DNA of 64,000 nucleotides. Source: Phycisphaeraceae bacterium (lineage in GTDB: Bacteria > Planctomycetota > Phycisphaerae > Phycisphaerales > UBA1924). The stretch lies in NCBI GenBank assembly GCA_023898685.1, contig CP060234.1:186001-250000 (forward strand), written 5' to 3'. The notes beneath the pieces are model-generated. The model had not been told where the DNA came from. It ran no database searches and saw nothing but the letters and a program-made list of their open reading frames with translations. A program made the translations under genes and the position numbers. Shown here in pieces: positions 16,669 through 25,419 of this stretch; the first letter of the stretch is position 1; every line of letters starts with the position of its first letter.

Positions 16669-19419
16669 TCAGAGGCCCAGCATGGAGCTGAGCATCGGGC
16701 CGAACTTGACGATCAGGCCCGCGAAGACGACCGAGACAATCGAGATGAGCTTGATGAGGATGTTGAGCGAGGGGCCCGAGGTGTCCTTGAACGGGTCGCC
16801 CACGGTGTCGCCCACGACGGTGGCCTTGTGGTCGAGCGAGCCCTTGCCGTAGACGTACTCGCCGCCCCGGCCGGCGTTGCGCATGTCCATCGCGCGCGCC
16901 GCGATGGCGTTGCGGATCGACTCGGGGATCTTGGCGCGGACGCCCTCGTTGTCGAGGAAGTCGTCGGCGGTGATGCGGCCGTACGACTCGATGAGCTTCT
17001 TGGCGTTGTCCCACGCGCCGCCCGCGTTGGCCATGAAGACGGCGACCGCGAAGCCGGACGTCAGGCCGCCCGCGAGCAGGCCCATCACGCCCGGCACGCT
17101 GAGCAGCAGGCCCACGATGATCGGGATGACGATCGCGAGCAGGGCGGGGACGATCATCTCCTTCTGGGCGCCCGCGGTCGAGATCGCGACGCAGTTGGCG
17201 TAGTCGGGGTAGTGGTGGCCGTCGAGCTCGACACCCGACTTGGGCCAGTTGTCCGGGTCGGAGACCTCCTCCTCGCTCATGCCGCCCTTGCGGAGCGCCT
17301 CGCGGATCTTGCCGAACTGGCGGCGGCACTCGTCGATCATGGCGTAGGCGGCGCGGCCCACGGCGTTCATCGACAGGGCGCAGAACAGGAAGGCGAGCAT
17401 GACACCGATGAACACGCCGCCGAGCAGGCGGGGGTTGGCGATGGTGACGTCGTAGAACGCGAGCACGTCACCCACCGAGCCCTTGCGAGACGACGCGGCG
17501 ACGATGGTGACCTTGCCCTCGCCGCTCTGATTCGCGAGGTGGATCAGGTAGCGATCGTCGGTGGGACGCTCGACGCTGGTGACGACCTCGCCCTTCTCGA
17601 CGAGGTGGCTGACGTTGTGCGACGCGTGGTGGCCCTCGACGCGGAGGACCATGCCGCCGTCGGTGTAGGAATCGGCCCCCCCGCCGTTGATGACGGCGAA
17701 CTTGCCGTAGCCCTCGTAAACGGCGTAGAGCTCGGGGTTGAAGCCGGGCTCGTCACGCGGGGTGACGAACGACGCGTGCTGGACGTAGGCCTCCGACTGG
17801 CTGGTGATCTGGTTCTGCACGACCTGGATGTAGGCGGCGAAGAGCGCGAGAGCGGTGAGGGCCGCCGAGCCGATGGCGAAGCCCTTGCCCGTCGCGGCCG
17901 TGGTGTTGCCGAGCGAGTCGAGCATGTCGGTCCGCTCGCGGACATGGGGAGGCTGCCCGGTCATCTCGGCGTTGCCGCCGGCGTTGTCGGCGATGGGGCC
18001 GTAGGCGTCGGTGGCGAGCGTGATACCCAGGGTGGAGAGCATGCCGACGGCGGCGATGCCGACGCCGTAGAGGCCCATGAGGAAGTTCTCGCCGCCGCCC
18101 GCGAAGCTGAAGGCGGCGATGATGGCGATGACGACGACGATGAGCGAGGCCCAGGTCGACTTCATGCCCTCGGCGATGCCGGAGATGATGACAGTGGCGG
18201 GGCCGGTGAGGGCCTGCTCGGCGATGCGTCGGGTGGGCTTGTGCTCGTATGAGGTGTAGTACTCGGTGGCATAGGCGATCACGTTGCCGGCGATGAGCCC
18301 CGAGAGGATCGAGCCCCAGATACCCAATCCGCTGGTGATGCCCTCGAGGGCCTTCCCATTGTCGCCGCCGAAGAGGAAGAGCAGGAGCCCCAGGGCCAGG
18401 ACGATGATCAGGCCCGAAGCGACATAGACGCCCTTGTGCAGACCCTTGAGGAGTTGTGCAAACGAGGCGTCGTCCTTCGCCTTGACGGTGAAGACGCCCG
18501 CGATCGAGCAGAGGATGCCCAGACCCGCGAGGGCGAGCGGAGCCGCGGCCAGCGCCATGGCGAGCTTGATGTTGCCGTCAGCGATGGTCGCGGCGGCGGC
18601 GGCGCCGAGCGCGATCGTCGCCAGGATGGAGCCGTAGTAGGACTCGTAGAGGTCGGCGCCCATGCCGGCGACGTCGCCCACGTTGTCGCCCACGTTGTCG
18701 GCGATGGTGGCGGGGTTGCGCGGGTCGTCCTCGGGGATGCCCGCCTCGACCTTACCGACGAGGTCGGCGCCGACGTCGGCGGCCTTGGTGTAGATGCCGC
18801 CGCCCACGCGGGCGAAGAGGGCCTGGGTCGAGGCACCCATGCCGTAGCTGAGCATGACGGTGGTGATCGCCTCGAGGTTGCCCCCGTCGTAGCCGAGGGC
18901 GTTGAGTGTGAAGAACCAGAAGGACACGTCGAGAATGGCGAAGCCCACGACGACGAGGCCCATGACGGCGCCGGAGCGGAAGGCGACCGTGAGGCCCTCG
19001 TTGAGCGAGTTCTTGGCGGCGAACGCGGTCCGGGCGGAGGCGTTGGTGGCCATCTTCATCCCGAACCAGCCGCAGAGGCCCGAGAGGAAGCCGGCGACGG
19101 GGACGCCGAGCATGCTCAGGGGCTCCTGGAGCTTGAGGGCGGCCATGAGGCCGAGGAAGGCGACGATGAGGACAAAGACGCCGGCGACGACCTTGTACTG
19201 GCGGGCGAGGTAGGCCATCGCGCCCTTGCGCACATAATCGGCGATCGACACCATCTCCTCGTCGCCCTCGGAGTGCTTCATGACGGCCTTGGCGAAGTTG
19301 AAGGCCATGAAGAGGGCGGCGATGCCGCCGATCGGGGCGAGGAAGTAGGCGGGGTTGATGTCGCCGACGCCCGCCAGGGTGGCGGTCAATCCGAGTGTGG
19401 GTTCGACGGTCTGGATCAT
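16669..19419 (-). CDS. hppA: Membrane-bound ion-pumping pyrophosphatase (K+-dependent type)
   Basis: 916-aa integral membrane pyrophosphatase coupling PPi hydrolysis to H+ or Na+ export. The substrate motif DVGADLVGKVEAGIPEDD and the Mg-binding DNVGDNVGDVAG and TDAYGPIADNAGGNAEM blocks are intact. The position that decides potassium dependence is Ala in GNTTAA; K+-independent enzymes have Lys there, so this one is predicted K+-dependent. It is longer than the usual 660-830 residues, mostly because of a polar insert of about 115 residues (roughly 536-660, from TSQSEAYVQ to AFYDVTI) in a loop between two membrane helices. ATG 19419 is chosen for the AAAGG ten bases upstream; ATG 19437 is an alternative. 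Whether it pumps H+ or Na+ cannot be settled by eye. Confidence 0.95.
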   Translation of the reverse strand: MIQTVEPTLGLTATLAGVGDINPAYFLAPIGGIAALFMAFNFAKAVMKHSEGDEEMVSIADYVRKGAMAYLARQYKVVAGVFVLIVAFLGLMAALKLQEPLSMLGVPVAGFLSGLCGWFGMKMATNASARTAFAAKNSLNEGLTVAFRSGAVMGLVVVGFAILDVSFWFFTLNALGYDGGNLEAITTVMLSYGMGASTQALFARVGGGIYTKAADVGADLVGKVEAGIPEDDPRNPATIADNVGDNVGDVAGMGADLYESYYGSILATIALGAAAAATIADGNIKLAMALAAAPLALAGLGILCSIAGVFTVKAKDDASFAQLLKGLHKGVYVASGLIIVLALGLLLFLFGGDNGKALEGITSGLGIWGSILSGLIAGNVIAYATEYYTSYEHKPTRRIAEQALTGPATVIISGIAEGMKSTWASLIVVVIAIIAAFSFAGGGENFLMGLYGVGIAAVGMLSTLGITLATDAYGPIADNAGGNAEMTGQPPHVRERTDMLDSLGNTTAATGKGFAIGSAALTALALFAAYIQVVQNQITSQSEAYVQHASFVTPRDEPGFNPELYAVYEGYGKFAVINGGGADSYTDGGMVLRVEGHHASHNVSHLVEKGEVVTSVERPTDDRYLIHLANQSGEGKVTIVAASSRKGSVGDVLAFYDVTIANPRLLGGVFIGVMLAFLFCALSMNAVGRAAYAMIDECRRQFGKIREALRKGGMSEEEVSDPDNWPKSGVELDGHHYPDYANCVAISTAGAQKEMIVPALLAIVIPIIVGLLLSVPGVMGLLAGGLTSGFAVAVFMANAGGAWDNAKKLIESYGRITADDFLDNEGVRAKIPESIRNAIAARAMDMRNAGRGGEYVYGKGSLDHKATVVGDTVGDPFKDTSGPSLNILIKLISIVSVVFAGLIVKFGPMLSSMLGL

Positions 19420-19583
19420 GACGTTCGAGCCTTTCATTCACCGTGCCCGAGGCGCCGGGCGCCCGGGGAGAGACTGATCACGCCCGGGGACCGCGGTGCG
19501 GCTCCGGTCGCGGCGTTGTTCGACGTGCGAGAACGATCGAAGGAATTCGTACGGGGATGATCGGCCGGCCCGCGGGCGCGGGA

Positions 19584-19772
19584 TCAGAAGTCGCCCTTGG
19601 CGCGGCGGTTGTCCGACTTGCGCTGGGCGCGGCGGCGGCGCTCGGAGGGCTTCTCGTAGTACTCCTTGCGCTTGATGTCCTTGGTGAGCCCCTCTTTTTC
19701 GCAGAGCTTCTTGAAGCGCTTCATCATCTGATCAGCGCTCTCGCCGCCACGGGCCTTGATCCGGATCGCCAT
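19584..19772 (-). CDS. rpsU: 30S ribosomal protein S21
   Basis: 62-aa small-subunit protein that joins near the anti-Shine-Dalgarno end of 16S rRNA. The sequence MAIRIKARGGES...MMKRFKK and a strongly basic tail (ERRRRAQRKSDNRRAKG) match S21. A clear AAGGAG lies five bases before ATG 19772. It is followed on the same strand by hppA after about 160 bases; no functional link is implied. Confidence 0.93.
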   Translation of the reverse strand: MAIRIKARGGESADQMMKRFKKLCEKEGLTKDIKRKEYYEKPSERRRRAQRKSDNRRAKGDF

Positions 19773-20180
19773 CCGAGCTCCTTCGCTTCTTCTCCGTTCG
19801 TCGATCGGTGTCCGGCGGAAGGTGGACGGGGCCCTACTCCGGCGAAAGGCCGAGAGACGAAGACCGCCGGCCAAACCTGGCCGCCAAGGGTGGGAAGTAA
19901 AGGCCTCTGGGGGGGCAGGATCAAGGTTTGTCGCGTGTACAAGCACAGATCGGGCGGGTGTGCCGGCGGCCTCCCGCCGTCCGACCTCGGACACTCGAAG
20001 ACAAAGATCACGAGATTCGGATTGGGTTTGGTATGGGCACATCGTATCGGGGCCGGGTGATGCTCGACGCGGCCGGACAGGCCAGCCGTGCCACAAGGCA
20101 GCGCCCGGGAAAGAACGCGGGATCGAGCCGGTGGCGGAAGAGTGGCGTCGCCGGGCGAGGGTTGACGATGTGGAGGGGCG
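19773..20180. other. Intergenic region, divergent promoters expected
   Basis: A 408-base gap between divergent rpsU and the lipoprotein gene. It must hold both promoters. A relatively AT-rich patch lies at 20005-20050, but no hexamer pair was convincing. No RNA gene or conserved hairpin recognised. Confidence 0.4.
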
Positions 20181-20618
20181 ATGGCACGGTCCACTGGCGG
20201 TATCGGAGCGCGACGGGTCGGGCGGCTGGCCGCTCTGTTCGGGCTGTGCGTTGGGCTGGCCGCGTGCTCGGCGCCGCCGCCGCGGGTGGGGTGGCAGGGC
20301 CAGACGCCGGTGCTGGCGAGCTACGCCGCCGGTGTGCTGAGCACCGAGTTGCCGATGGGTGTTGGCGTGCACTCGACGATCGCCGCGGCACGGATGACGC
20401 TCGAACGGCGCGGATACACCATCACGGCGACAGAAGCAACCGACGACACAGGCAGGGTGGTCGCGAGGCCCGGCGATCCGGCACTGATGCGCAAGATCAC
20501 GATCACGGCGAGGCTCCGGACGACGGGGACATCGGTGTCCATCCGGACCGACCCCGGCGGCAACGAGCAATACGAGCGGGACGTGCTCGAGCGGATGCTG
20601 ACACTGCTAGGGCTGTGA
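20181..20618 (+). CDS. Small lipoprotein, DUF3568-like
   Basis: 145-aa predicted lipoprotein. The N-terminus is basic (RRVGR), followed by a hydrophobic stretch and lipobox LAAC with Cys29 as lipidation site. The mature part (YAAGVLSTELPMGV, ALERRGYTITATE-like, ITARLRTTGTSVSIRTDP) has the alpha-beta pattern of the DUF3568 family, whose role is unknown. A strong ribosome site GGAGGGG lies directly upstream of ATG 20181. Probably sits on the periplasmic face of a membrane. Confidence 0.78.
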   Translation: MARSTGGIGARRVGRLAALFGLCVGLAACSAPPPRVGWQGQTPVLASYAAGVLSTELPMGVGVHSTIAAARMTLERRGYTITATEATDDTGRVVARPGDPALMRKITITARLRTTGTSVSIRTDPGGNEQYERDVLERMLTLLGL

Positions 20619-20628
20619 TGGGGGTGGA

Positions 20629-20719
20629 GCTCAGATAACAGAACTCAGAACTCGGATTCAGAGATGCGTGCGCCGTCATTCTGATCTGAGTGCTGAGTTC
20701 CGCGCTCTGAGTTCCTCAG
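20629..20719. repeat. Imperfect inverted repeat built of CAGAACTCAG units
   Basis: Left arm (20629-20663) contains CAGAACTCAGAACTC. The right arm (20680-20719) contains its inverse, CTGAGTTCC, twice. A related unit, TTCAGAACTCAG, recurs at 28531-28542. It lies between convergent genes just before the gltA terminator. Confidence 0.6.
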
Positions 20720-20723
20720 TAAG

Positions 20724-20749
20724 AAAAACACCCGGGCTCGCGCCCGGGT
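20724..20749 (-). terminator. Rho-independent terminator of citrate synthase gene
   Basis: ACCCGGG (20730-20736) and CCCGGGT (20743-20749) form a 7-bp stem. On the minus strand it is followed by GTTTTTCTT (from 20729 downwards). It lies about 35 bases past the gltA stop. Confidence 0.8.
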
Positions 20750-20782
20750 CTCGTTGGTGCTTGAACGTTCGGTCGGCGCTGG

Positions 20783-21913
20783 CTACCGCTTGTCGATCGG
20801 CGTGTAGGCGACCGCGTGGGGGCCGATGTAGTCGGCCTTGGGGCGGAAGAGGCGGTTGTCGGCGAGCTGCTCGATCACGTGGCCCGACCAGCCCGCGATA
20901 CGCGAGAGGGCGAACATGGGGGTGAACAGATCGAGCTTGAGGCCGATGCAGTGGTAGGTGGTCGCGCTGTAGAAATCGACGTTGGCGTAGATGCCGCGCG
21001 AGCCGACCTCGCGGTCCATGACCTGCTCGATCTTGAAGCTCTTCTCATAGAGATCGTCGTTCCCGGTGTCGTGGGCGAGCTGCTTGGCGAGCGCCTTGAG
21101 CTCGGCGGCACGCGGGTCGTGGGCCTTGTAGACGCGGTGGCCGAAGCCCATGATCTTCTCGTGGCGCTCGAGCTTGCCGAGGATGTAGGGCTCGACGTCG
21201 TCGACGGTCGGGATCTCGCCGAGCATCTTCATGACGCCCTCGTTGGCGCCGCCGTGCAGCGGGCCGCGGAGCGAGCCGATCGCGCCGGTGATGGCCGAGT
21301 AGAGGTCGCTGAGCGTCGAGATGATGACGCGGGCGGTGAACGTCGAGTTGTTCAGCCCGTGGTCGGCGTGGGTGATCATGCAGATCTCGAACGCGCGGGC
21401 CATCGCCTCGGTCGGATCGGCGTCGTTGAGCATGTTCAGGAAGTTGTGCGCGAAGTTCTTGGACGGATCGGGGTCGACGGGGTCGAGCCCCCGGCGGAAG
21501 CGATCGAAGGCGGCGACGATGGTGGGCGTGCAGCCCAGAATACGCAGGGCCTTCTTCCGGGCCGACTCGACGTCATTGGCGTTGGGGTCGGCATCGTGCA
21601 TGGCCAGGCCCGAAACCATGGTGCGGAGCACGTGCATGGGCTGGGCGTCGGCGGGGATGGCCTTCATGCGTGCGAAGGCGGCGTCGGGCAGGCTGTAGTT
21701 GGCGCGGAGCTCGCGGTTGAACGCCTCCAGCTCGGCCTTCTTGGGCAGCCTGTGGTTCCACAGGAGGAACACGGTCTCCTCGAAGGTGCTGTTCCGCGCG
21801 AGTTCGCCGATCGGGATACCGACGTACTCGAGGATGCCCTTCTGACCGTCGATGAACGACATCTGCGTCTCGGCGGCGATGACGCCTTCGAGGCCCTTGG
21901 CGAACTCGGTCAT
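20783..21913 (-). CDS. gltA: Citrate synthase
   Basis: 376-aa type I/short citrate synthase condensing oxaloacetate and acetyl-CoA. Active-site motifs are present: HADHGLNNSTFTAR with the first catalytic His, GPLHGGANE, GFGHRVYKAHDPRA with the second His, and the catalytic Asp in NVDFYS. Length fits the dimeric bacterial class. ATG 21913 has GGGGAG four bases upstream; the longer open frame to 22372 runs antisense through the divergent rhomboid gene and is rejected. Monocistronic with its own terminator. 2-Methylcitrate synthase is a close relative that sequence reading alone does not exclude. Confidence 0.93.
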   Translation of the reverse strand: MTEFAKGLEGVIAAETQMSFIDGQKGILEYVGIPIGELARNSTFEETVFLLWNHRLPKKAELEAFNRELRANYSLPDAAFARMKAIPADAQPMHVLRTMVSGLAMHDADPNANDVESARKKALRILGCTPTIVAAFDRFRRGLDPVDPDPSKNFAHNFLNMLNDADPTEAMARAFEICMITHADHGLNNSTFTARVIISTLSDLYSAITGAIGSLRGPLHGGANEGVMKMLGEIPTVDDVEPYILGKLERHEKIMGFGHRVYKAHDPRAAELKALAKQLAHDTGNDDLYEKSFKIEQVMDREVGSRGIYANVDFYSATTYHCIGLKLDLFTPMFALSRIAGWSGHVIEQLADNRLFRPKADYIGPHAVAYTPIDKR

Positions 21914-22039
21914 GATTGCTCCCCTGCTCTCGCGCCGCACCTCAGGCGCCCGCCCGTCCCCGGCGTCGGGACCGGCGAGCGGCTCCGCCCGGAAGCGGAG
22001 ATTCGCATCTGTATTGTACACCGGCCATAGGATCCGATC

Positions 22040-23194
22040 GTGCTCATCCCGCTCGGAACAGACCGACCATCCAGGAGGGCCCCGGTGGTGACGCCGGGGC
22101 TGATCGTGGCGTGCACCGCGGTGTACGTGCTGCAATTGGCGTTGGACGGGCCGGAGGGCCAGGCGTTCACGAGCCGGTTCTGGGTGATCGGGGGGGCGGG
22201 GTTCGCCTGGTACCGGGCGCTCACATTCAACTTCCTGCACGGCGACTTCATGCACCTGGCGGGGAACATGCTCTTCCTGTGGGTGTTCGGGCGGGCCGTG
22301 GAGGACCGGCTGGGGCGGTGGTGGTTTCTGCTGTTCTACCTGGTCGGCGGGGCGTTTTCGGGGCTGGTGCACGCGTGGTTCGAGTCGGCCCCCGCGATCG
22401 GGGCCTCGGGGGCGATCTCGGCCGTGACCGGCGCGTTCCTGGTGCTCTTCCCGCGGACCCGGATCAAGCTACTGTGGTTTCTGATCCTGATCAGCGTGTT
22501 CCAGGCCCCCGCCTGGTTCTTCATCGGCCTTCAGGTCGCCTGGAACGTGATCGCGACGACGACGGGGCGGGAGGGCAACGTCGCAACGCTGGCCCACCTG
22601 GCCGGGTACGCGTACGGGTTCGTGATCGCGTTCGTGCTCCTGTGGCTGAAGGTCCTCCCCCGAGAACCGTATGACCTGTTCTCGATCTCCCGGCACGCCA
22701 AGCGGCGACAGGAATTCCGGGCGGCGGCGCGGGTGGCGCCTAGGCCCGCCCGGCCCATGACGAAAGTGCAGGCCGAGCGGACTGAGGCCGTGGCCCACGC
22801 CCGGGCCGCGGTGAGCCGCGAGCTGAGCAAGGGTCGGCCTGACGCGGCCGTCGAGCCGTACCGGGCTCTGCTCGCGGAGCACGGCTCGACCCCCGGGGCG
22901 GCGACGCTGTCCCGCAACGCCCAGTACCAGTTGGGGGCACACCTGTACGCAAAGGGTGAAACGGGGCTGGCGGCACAAGCGTTCGGCGACTTCCTCGCGG
23001 AATACCCCGCGGACAAGGAAGCGCCGCAGATCAAGGTGCTGCTGGGCCGGCTGCTGGCGGCCGAGGGGCGGGGCGACGAGGCGAGGACGCTGCTCGAACA
23101 GGCGGTGGCCGAACTGGCGGACGAGGGGCTGAAGGCGATCGCGCACGACGAACTGGAGGCCATCGCGGCCGCGACGACGGGGGACGAAGCATGA
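22040..23194 (+). CDS. Rhomboid-family intramembrane serine protease with C-terminal helical repeats
   Basis: 384-aa rhomboid protease. Six or seven membrane helices occupy residues 15-205. The catalytic serine is Ser123 in GASGAIS and the histidine is His186 in LAHLAGYAYG. The FLHGDFMHLAGNMLFL segment carries the conserved HxxxN oxyanion region. After a basic linker, residues 240-384 are soluble with TPR-like helices (YQLGAHLYAKGETGLAAQAF), likely for partner binding in the cytoplasm. Start is GTG 22040 with AGGA upstream. The next gene, trpF, overlaps the stop by four bases (ATGA), so they are translationally coupled. Confidence 0.9.
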   Translation: MLIPLGTDRPSRRAPVVTPGLIVACTAVYVLQLALDGPEGQAFTSRFWVIGGAGFAWYRALTFNFLHGDFMHLAGNMLFLWVFGRAVEDRLGRWWFLLFYLVGGAFSGLVHAWFESAPAIGASGAISAVTGAFLVLFPRTRIKLLWFLILISVFQAPAWFFIGLQVAWNVIATTTGREGNVATLAHLAGYAYGFVIAFVLLWLKVLPREPYDLFSISRHAKRRQEFRAAARVAPRPARPMTKVQAERTEAVAHARAAVSRELSKGRPDAAVEPYRALLAEHGSTPGAATLSRNAQYQLGAHLYAKGETGLAAQAFGDFLAEYPADKEAPQIKVLLGRLLAAEGRGDEARTLLEQAVAELADEGLKAIAHDELEAIAAATTGDEA

Positions 23195-23847
23195 GCCGGG
23201 TGCGAACGAGGGTGAAGATCTGCGGGATTCGCGATCGGGCGGCGGCGCTCGCGGCGGCGGAAGCCGGGGCGGACGCCGTGGGGTTCGTGTTCGTCGGGGG
23301 GTCGAAGCGTTCCATCGAGCCCGAAGACGCGGCAGAGATCATGTATGCGCTCCCTCCCATGGTGACGTCGGTGGGCGTTGTGCGCGACCTGAGCGTGGAC
23401 GAGTTCTGCGACCTCGAACAACGGTGCCCCTGCGAGCTGATGCAGATGCACGGGAGCGAGAGCGAAAAGACCGTCGCGACATGTGGTCCCGGGATCATCC
23501 GGGGGATCCGCTTCGACCCGGCCACGATCGCGTCGGAGTTGAAGCGCTGGTCGCGGATGGCGGAGGTCGGGGCGATCCTCGTGGACGGCTCAGCGGGAGG
23601 CGAGGGGGAGTCGTTTGAGTGGGCGCGGCTCGGGGACGCCGTCGGGGAGATGGTGGTGCCCAAGCCGATCATCGTGGCGGGCGGGCTGCACGCCGACAAC
23701 GTTGCTGATGCGATCCGGGCCGTCCGGCCCTGGGCGGTGGACGTGTCGAGCGGGGTGGAAAGCGAGCCCGGGGTGAAGGACCACGGGGCGATCAGGGCGT
23801 TCTGCGAGGCGGTTCACACCGCGGATGCGGCGCTGAGGACGGCCTGA
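23191..23847 (+). CDS. trpF: Phosphoribosylanthranilate isomerase
   Basis: 218-aa TIM-barrel enzyme of tryptophan synthesis, isomerising phosphoribosylanthranilate to CdRP. The catalytic Cys is in VKICGI; the general acid Asp lies in ILVDGSAGG, and the phosphate-binding loops are IIVAGGLHADNV and AVDVSSGVESEPGVKD. The motif MQMHGSES corresponds to the usual QLHG(D/N)E. Overlaps the rhomboid gene by ATGA. No other trp gene is in the window. Confidence 0.95.
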   Translation: MSRVRTRVKICGIRDRAAALAAAEAGADAVGFVFVGGSKRSIEPEDAAEIMYALPPMVTSVGVVRDLSVDEFCDLEQRCPCELMQMHGSESEKTVATCGPGIIRGIRFDPATIASELKRWSRMAEVGAILVDGSAGGEGESFEWARLGDAVGEMVVPKPIIVAGGLHADNVADAIRAVRPWAVDVSSGVESEPGVKDHGAIRAFCEAVHTADAALRTA

Positions 23848-23865
23848 GCGGCAAGCGCGGGCTGT

Positions 23866-25026
23866 TCAGGCCATGATCAGATCGAGCAACTCGGGCACGC
23901 CCTGGGCGCGAGTCGCGACGGTCTCGATGATGGGGCGACGGCCCGCGATGTCGCGGAGATCGCGCACCAGCTCGTGCTCGCCCGGGTGATCGGCCTTGTT
24001 GCACACGAAGATGTCGGCGATCTCGAGGATGCCCGCCTTGTCCATCTGCACGGCGTCGCCCATGCCGGGCGTGAGCACGACGACGGTGCGGTCGACGTGG
24101 CTTCGGATCTTCGTCTCGTTCTGGCCCGCGCCGACGGTCTCGACGAAGACGGTCTCGAAGGCCTGATCGCCATCAAAGGCCCCGCCCACGAGCTCCAGGA
24201 TCTCGTCGACGGCGTGGTAGTCCTCGCCCCCGATGGCGAGGCTGCGGTAGAAGATGCGCTCGCCCAGGTTATTGAAGTCGACGCGCAGGCGGTCGCCCAG
24301 GAGCGCGCCACCGGTGATGGGGCTCTTGGGGTCGAAGGCGAGGACGGCGCAGCGTCCCGAGGCGTGGCCCGCATCGACGCGGCGGCAGTGCTCGCCGACG
24401 AGCTGGGCGACGAGGGTGCTCTTGCCGGCGCCGGGCGAGCCCGTGACGCCGACGACGCGAGCGGGCCGGCGGCGCGAAGCGGCGGGGCGTGACTGGCCCG
24501 CGTCGTGGAGCAGGGAGATGTCGCGAGCGAGGCCCGCCGTGACCCCCCCACCGTTGCCGACCGAGTCGCCGCGTGGCCTGGTCGCGCCGCGGACGGCCTC
24601 GACGATGTCGAGCAGGCCCGTGCCCGTCGGGAAGCAGGCGGCGACGCCCGCGGCCTTGAGCTTGGGGATGTCCTCCTGGGGGAGGATGCCGCCCATGTAG
24701 ACGGGGATGTCGGGCCGGCCCACCGTCTTGAGGGCATCGAGCAGGCGTGGCCCCAGGGCAAGGTGGCTGTTGGACATCATGCTCGCGGCGATGACGTCGC
24801 AGTCCTCGTCGCGGGCGGCGATCGCAAGCGACATGGGGGTCTGCCAGAGACCCGAGTAGATGACGTGGACGCCCGAATCGCGGAGGGCGCGGGCGATGAC
24901 CTTGACGCCCCGGTCGTGCCCGTCGAGGCCCATCTTGCCCAGCAGGACGCGGGGGCGGTGGGGAAGGTCAGCGCAGCGGTCGAGCTTCTCGAACTCCTGC
25001 GTGGGGGCGGTGAGGGCTTTGGCCAT
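23866..25026 (-). CDS. B12-binding domain fused to MeaB-type GTPase (IcmF-like without mutase domain)
   Basis: 386-aa two-domain protein. Residues 24-145 are a cobalamin-binding domain of the acyl-CoA mutase type: DGHDRG with His37 as lower cobalt ligand, SHL near 87-89, and MGG at 111-113. Residues 190-386 are a G3E-type GTPase of the MeaB/ArgK family: Walker A GSPGAGKST (196-204), ETVGAGQNE, and NKAD (343-346). In IcmF proteins these domains are fused in this order ahead of the catalytic TIM barrel, which is missing here. The protein probably supplies and protects B12 for a mutase whose catalytic subunit is encoded elsewhere. ATG 25026 starts the protein; a longer frame upstream enters a repeat. 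Confidence 0.88.
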   Translation of the reverse strand: MAKALTAPTQEFEKLDRCADLPHRPRVLLGKMGLDGHDRGVKVIARALRDSGVHVIYSGLWQTPMSLAIAARDEDCDVIAASMMSNSHLALGPRLLDALKTVGRPDIPVYMGGILPQEDIPKLKAAGVAACFPTGTGLLDIVEAVRGATRPRGDSVGNGGGVTAGLARDISLLHDAGQSRPAASRRRPARVVGVTGSPGAGKSTLVAQLVGEHCRRVDAGHASGRCAVLAFDPKSPITGGALLGDRLRVDFNNLGERIFYRSLAIGGEDYHAVDEILELVGGAFDGDQAFETVFVETVGAGQNETKIRSHVDRTVVVLTPGMGDAVQMDKAGILEIADIFVCNKADHPGEHELVRDLRDIAGRRPIIETVATRAQGVPELLDLIMA

Positions 25027-25106
25027 GGGTGGACCTCGGGAACAGACATGCAACGGACCATGTGGACCGGGAACGATAGCGCTGTGCGCACCAGGGATGG
25101 GGGAAA

Positions 25107-25364
25107 CTGAACGCGGAGGTCGCGGGGGGGACAAGACCGGATTGAACGCGAAGGGCGCTGAGGAACGCGAACGGAAGACATGGATCCGGTCCGATGCAGG
25201 AGGCCTGAGCGCCAGCGACGGCACCCGGAGCGTGGCGCCAAACGTCCTGTGCGCCGCCGCTGGCTCTCGGGCCTCCTTCAGAGTGCTTCACTCCGCGTCC
25301 CCCGAGTCTCCGCGACCTCCGCGTTCAATCTCTTCCTCCGAGCCCTCCGCGACCTTCGCGTTCA
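25107..25364. repeat. Inverted-repeat element upstream of ABC transporter
   Basis: Two copies of the unit TGAACGCG(G/A)AGG at 25107-25128 and 25141-25172 face two inverted copies at 25300-25329 and 25336-25364, giving an imperfect palindrome about 258 bases long. No coding capacity. It resembles the 27511-27754 element and the short copy at 15931-15960. The B12/GTPase and ABC genes diverge around it, so it occupies their shared promoter region. Confidence 0.65.
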
Positions 25365-25419
25365 TTGCCGGTTTCACACGCCGCGTCTCGATCGCGACCC
25401 GCCGCGCGTATCGTCCCGC

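Noticed and set aside
16627..19560. Long plus-strand open frames across the pyrophosphatase
   Set aside because: Antisense to hppA; Asp/Glu/Arg-rich shadow of a membrane protein gene.
25180..25419. Upstream start for the ABC transporter
   Set aside because: These codons lie in the inverted-repeat element, are Arg-rich and unlike any exporter N-terminus.
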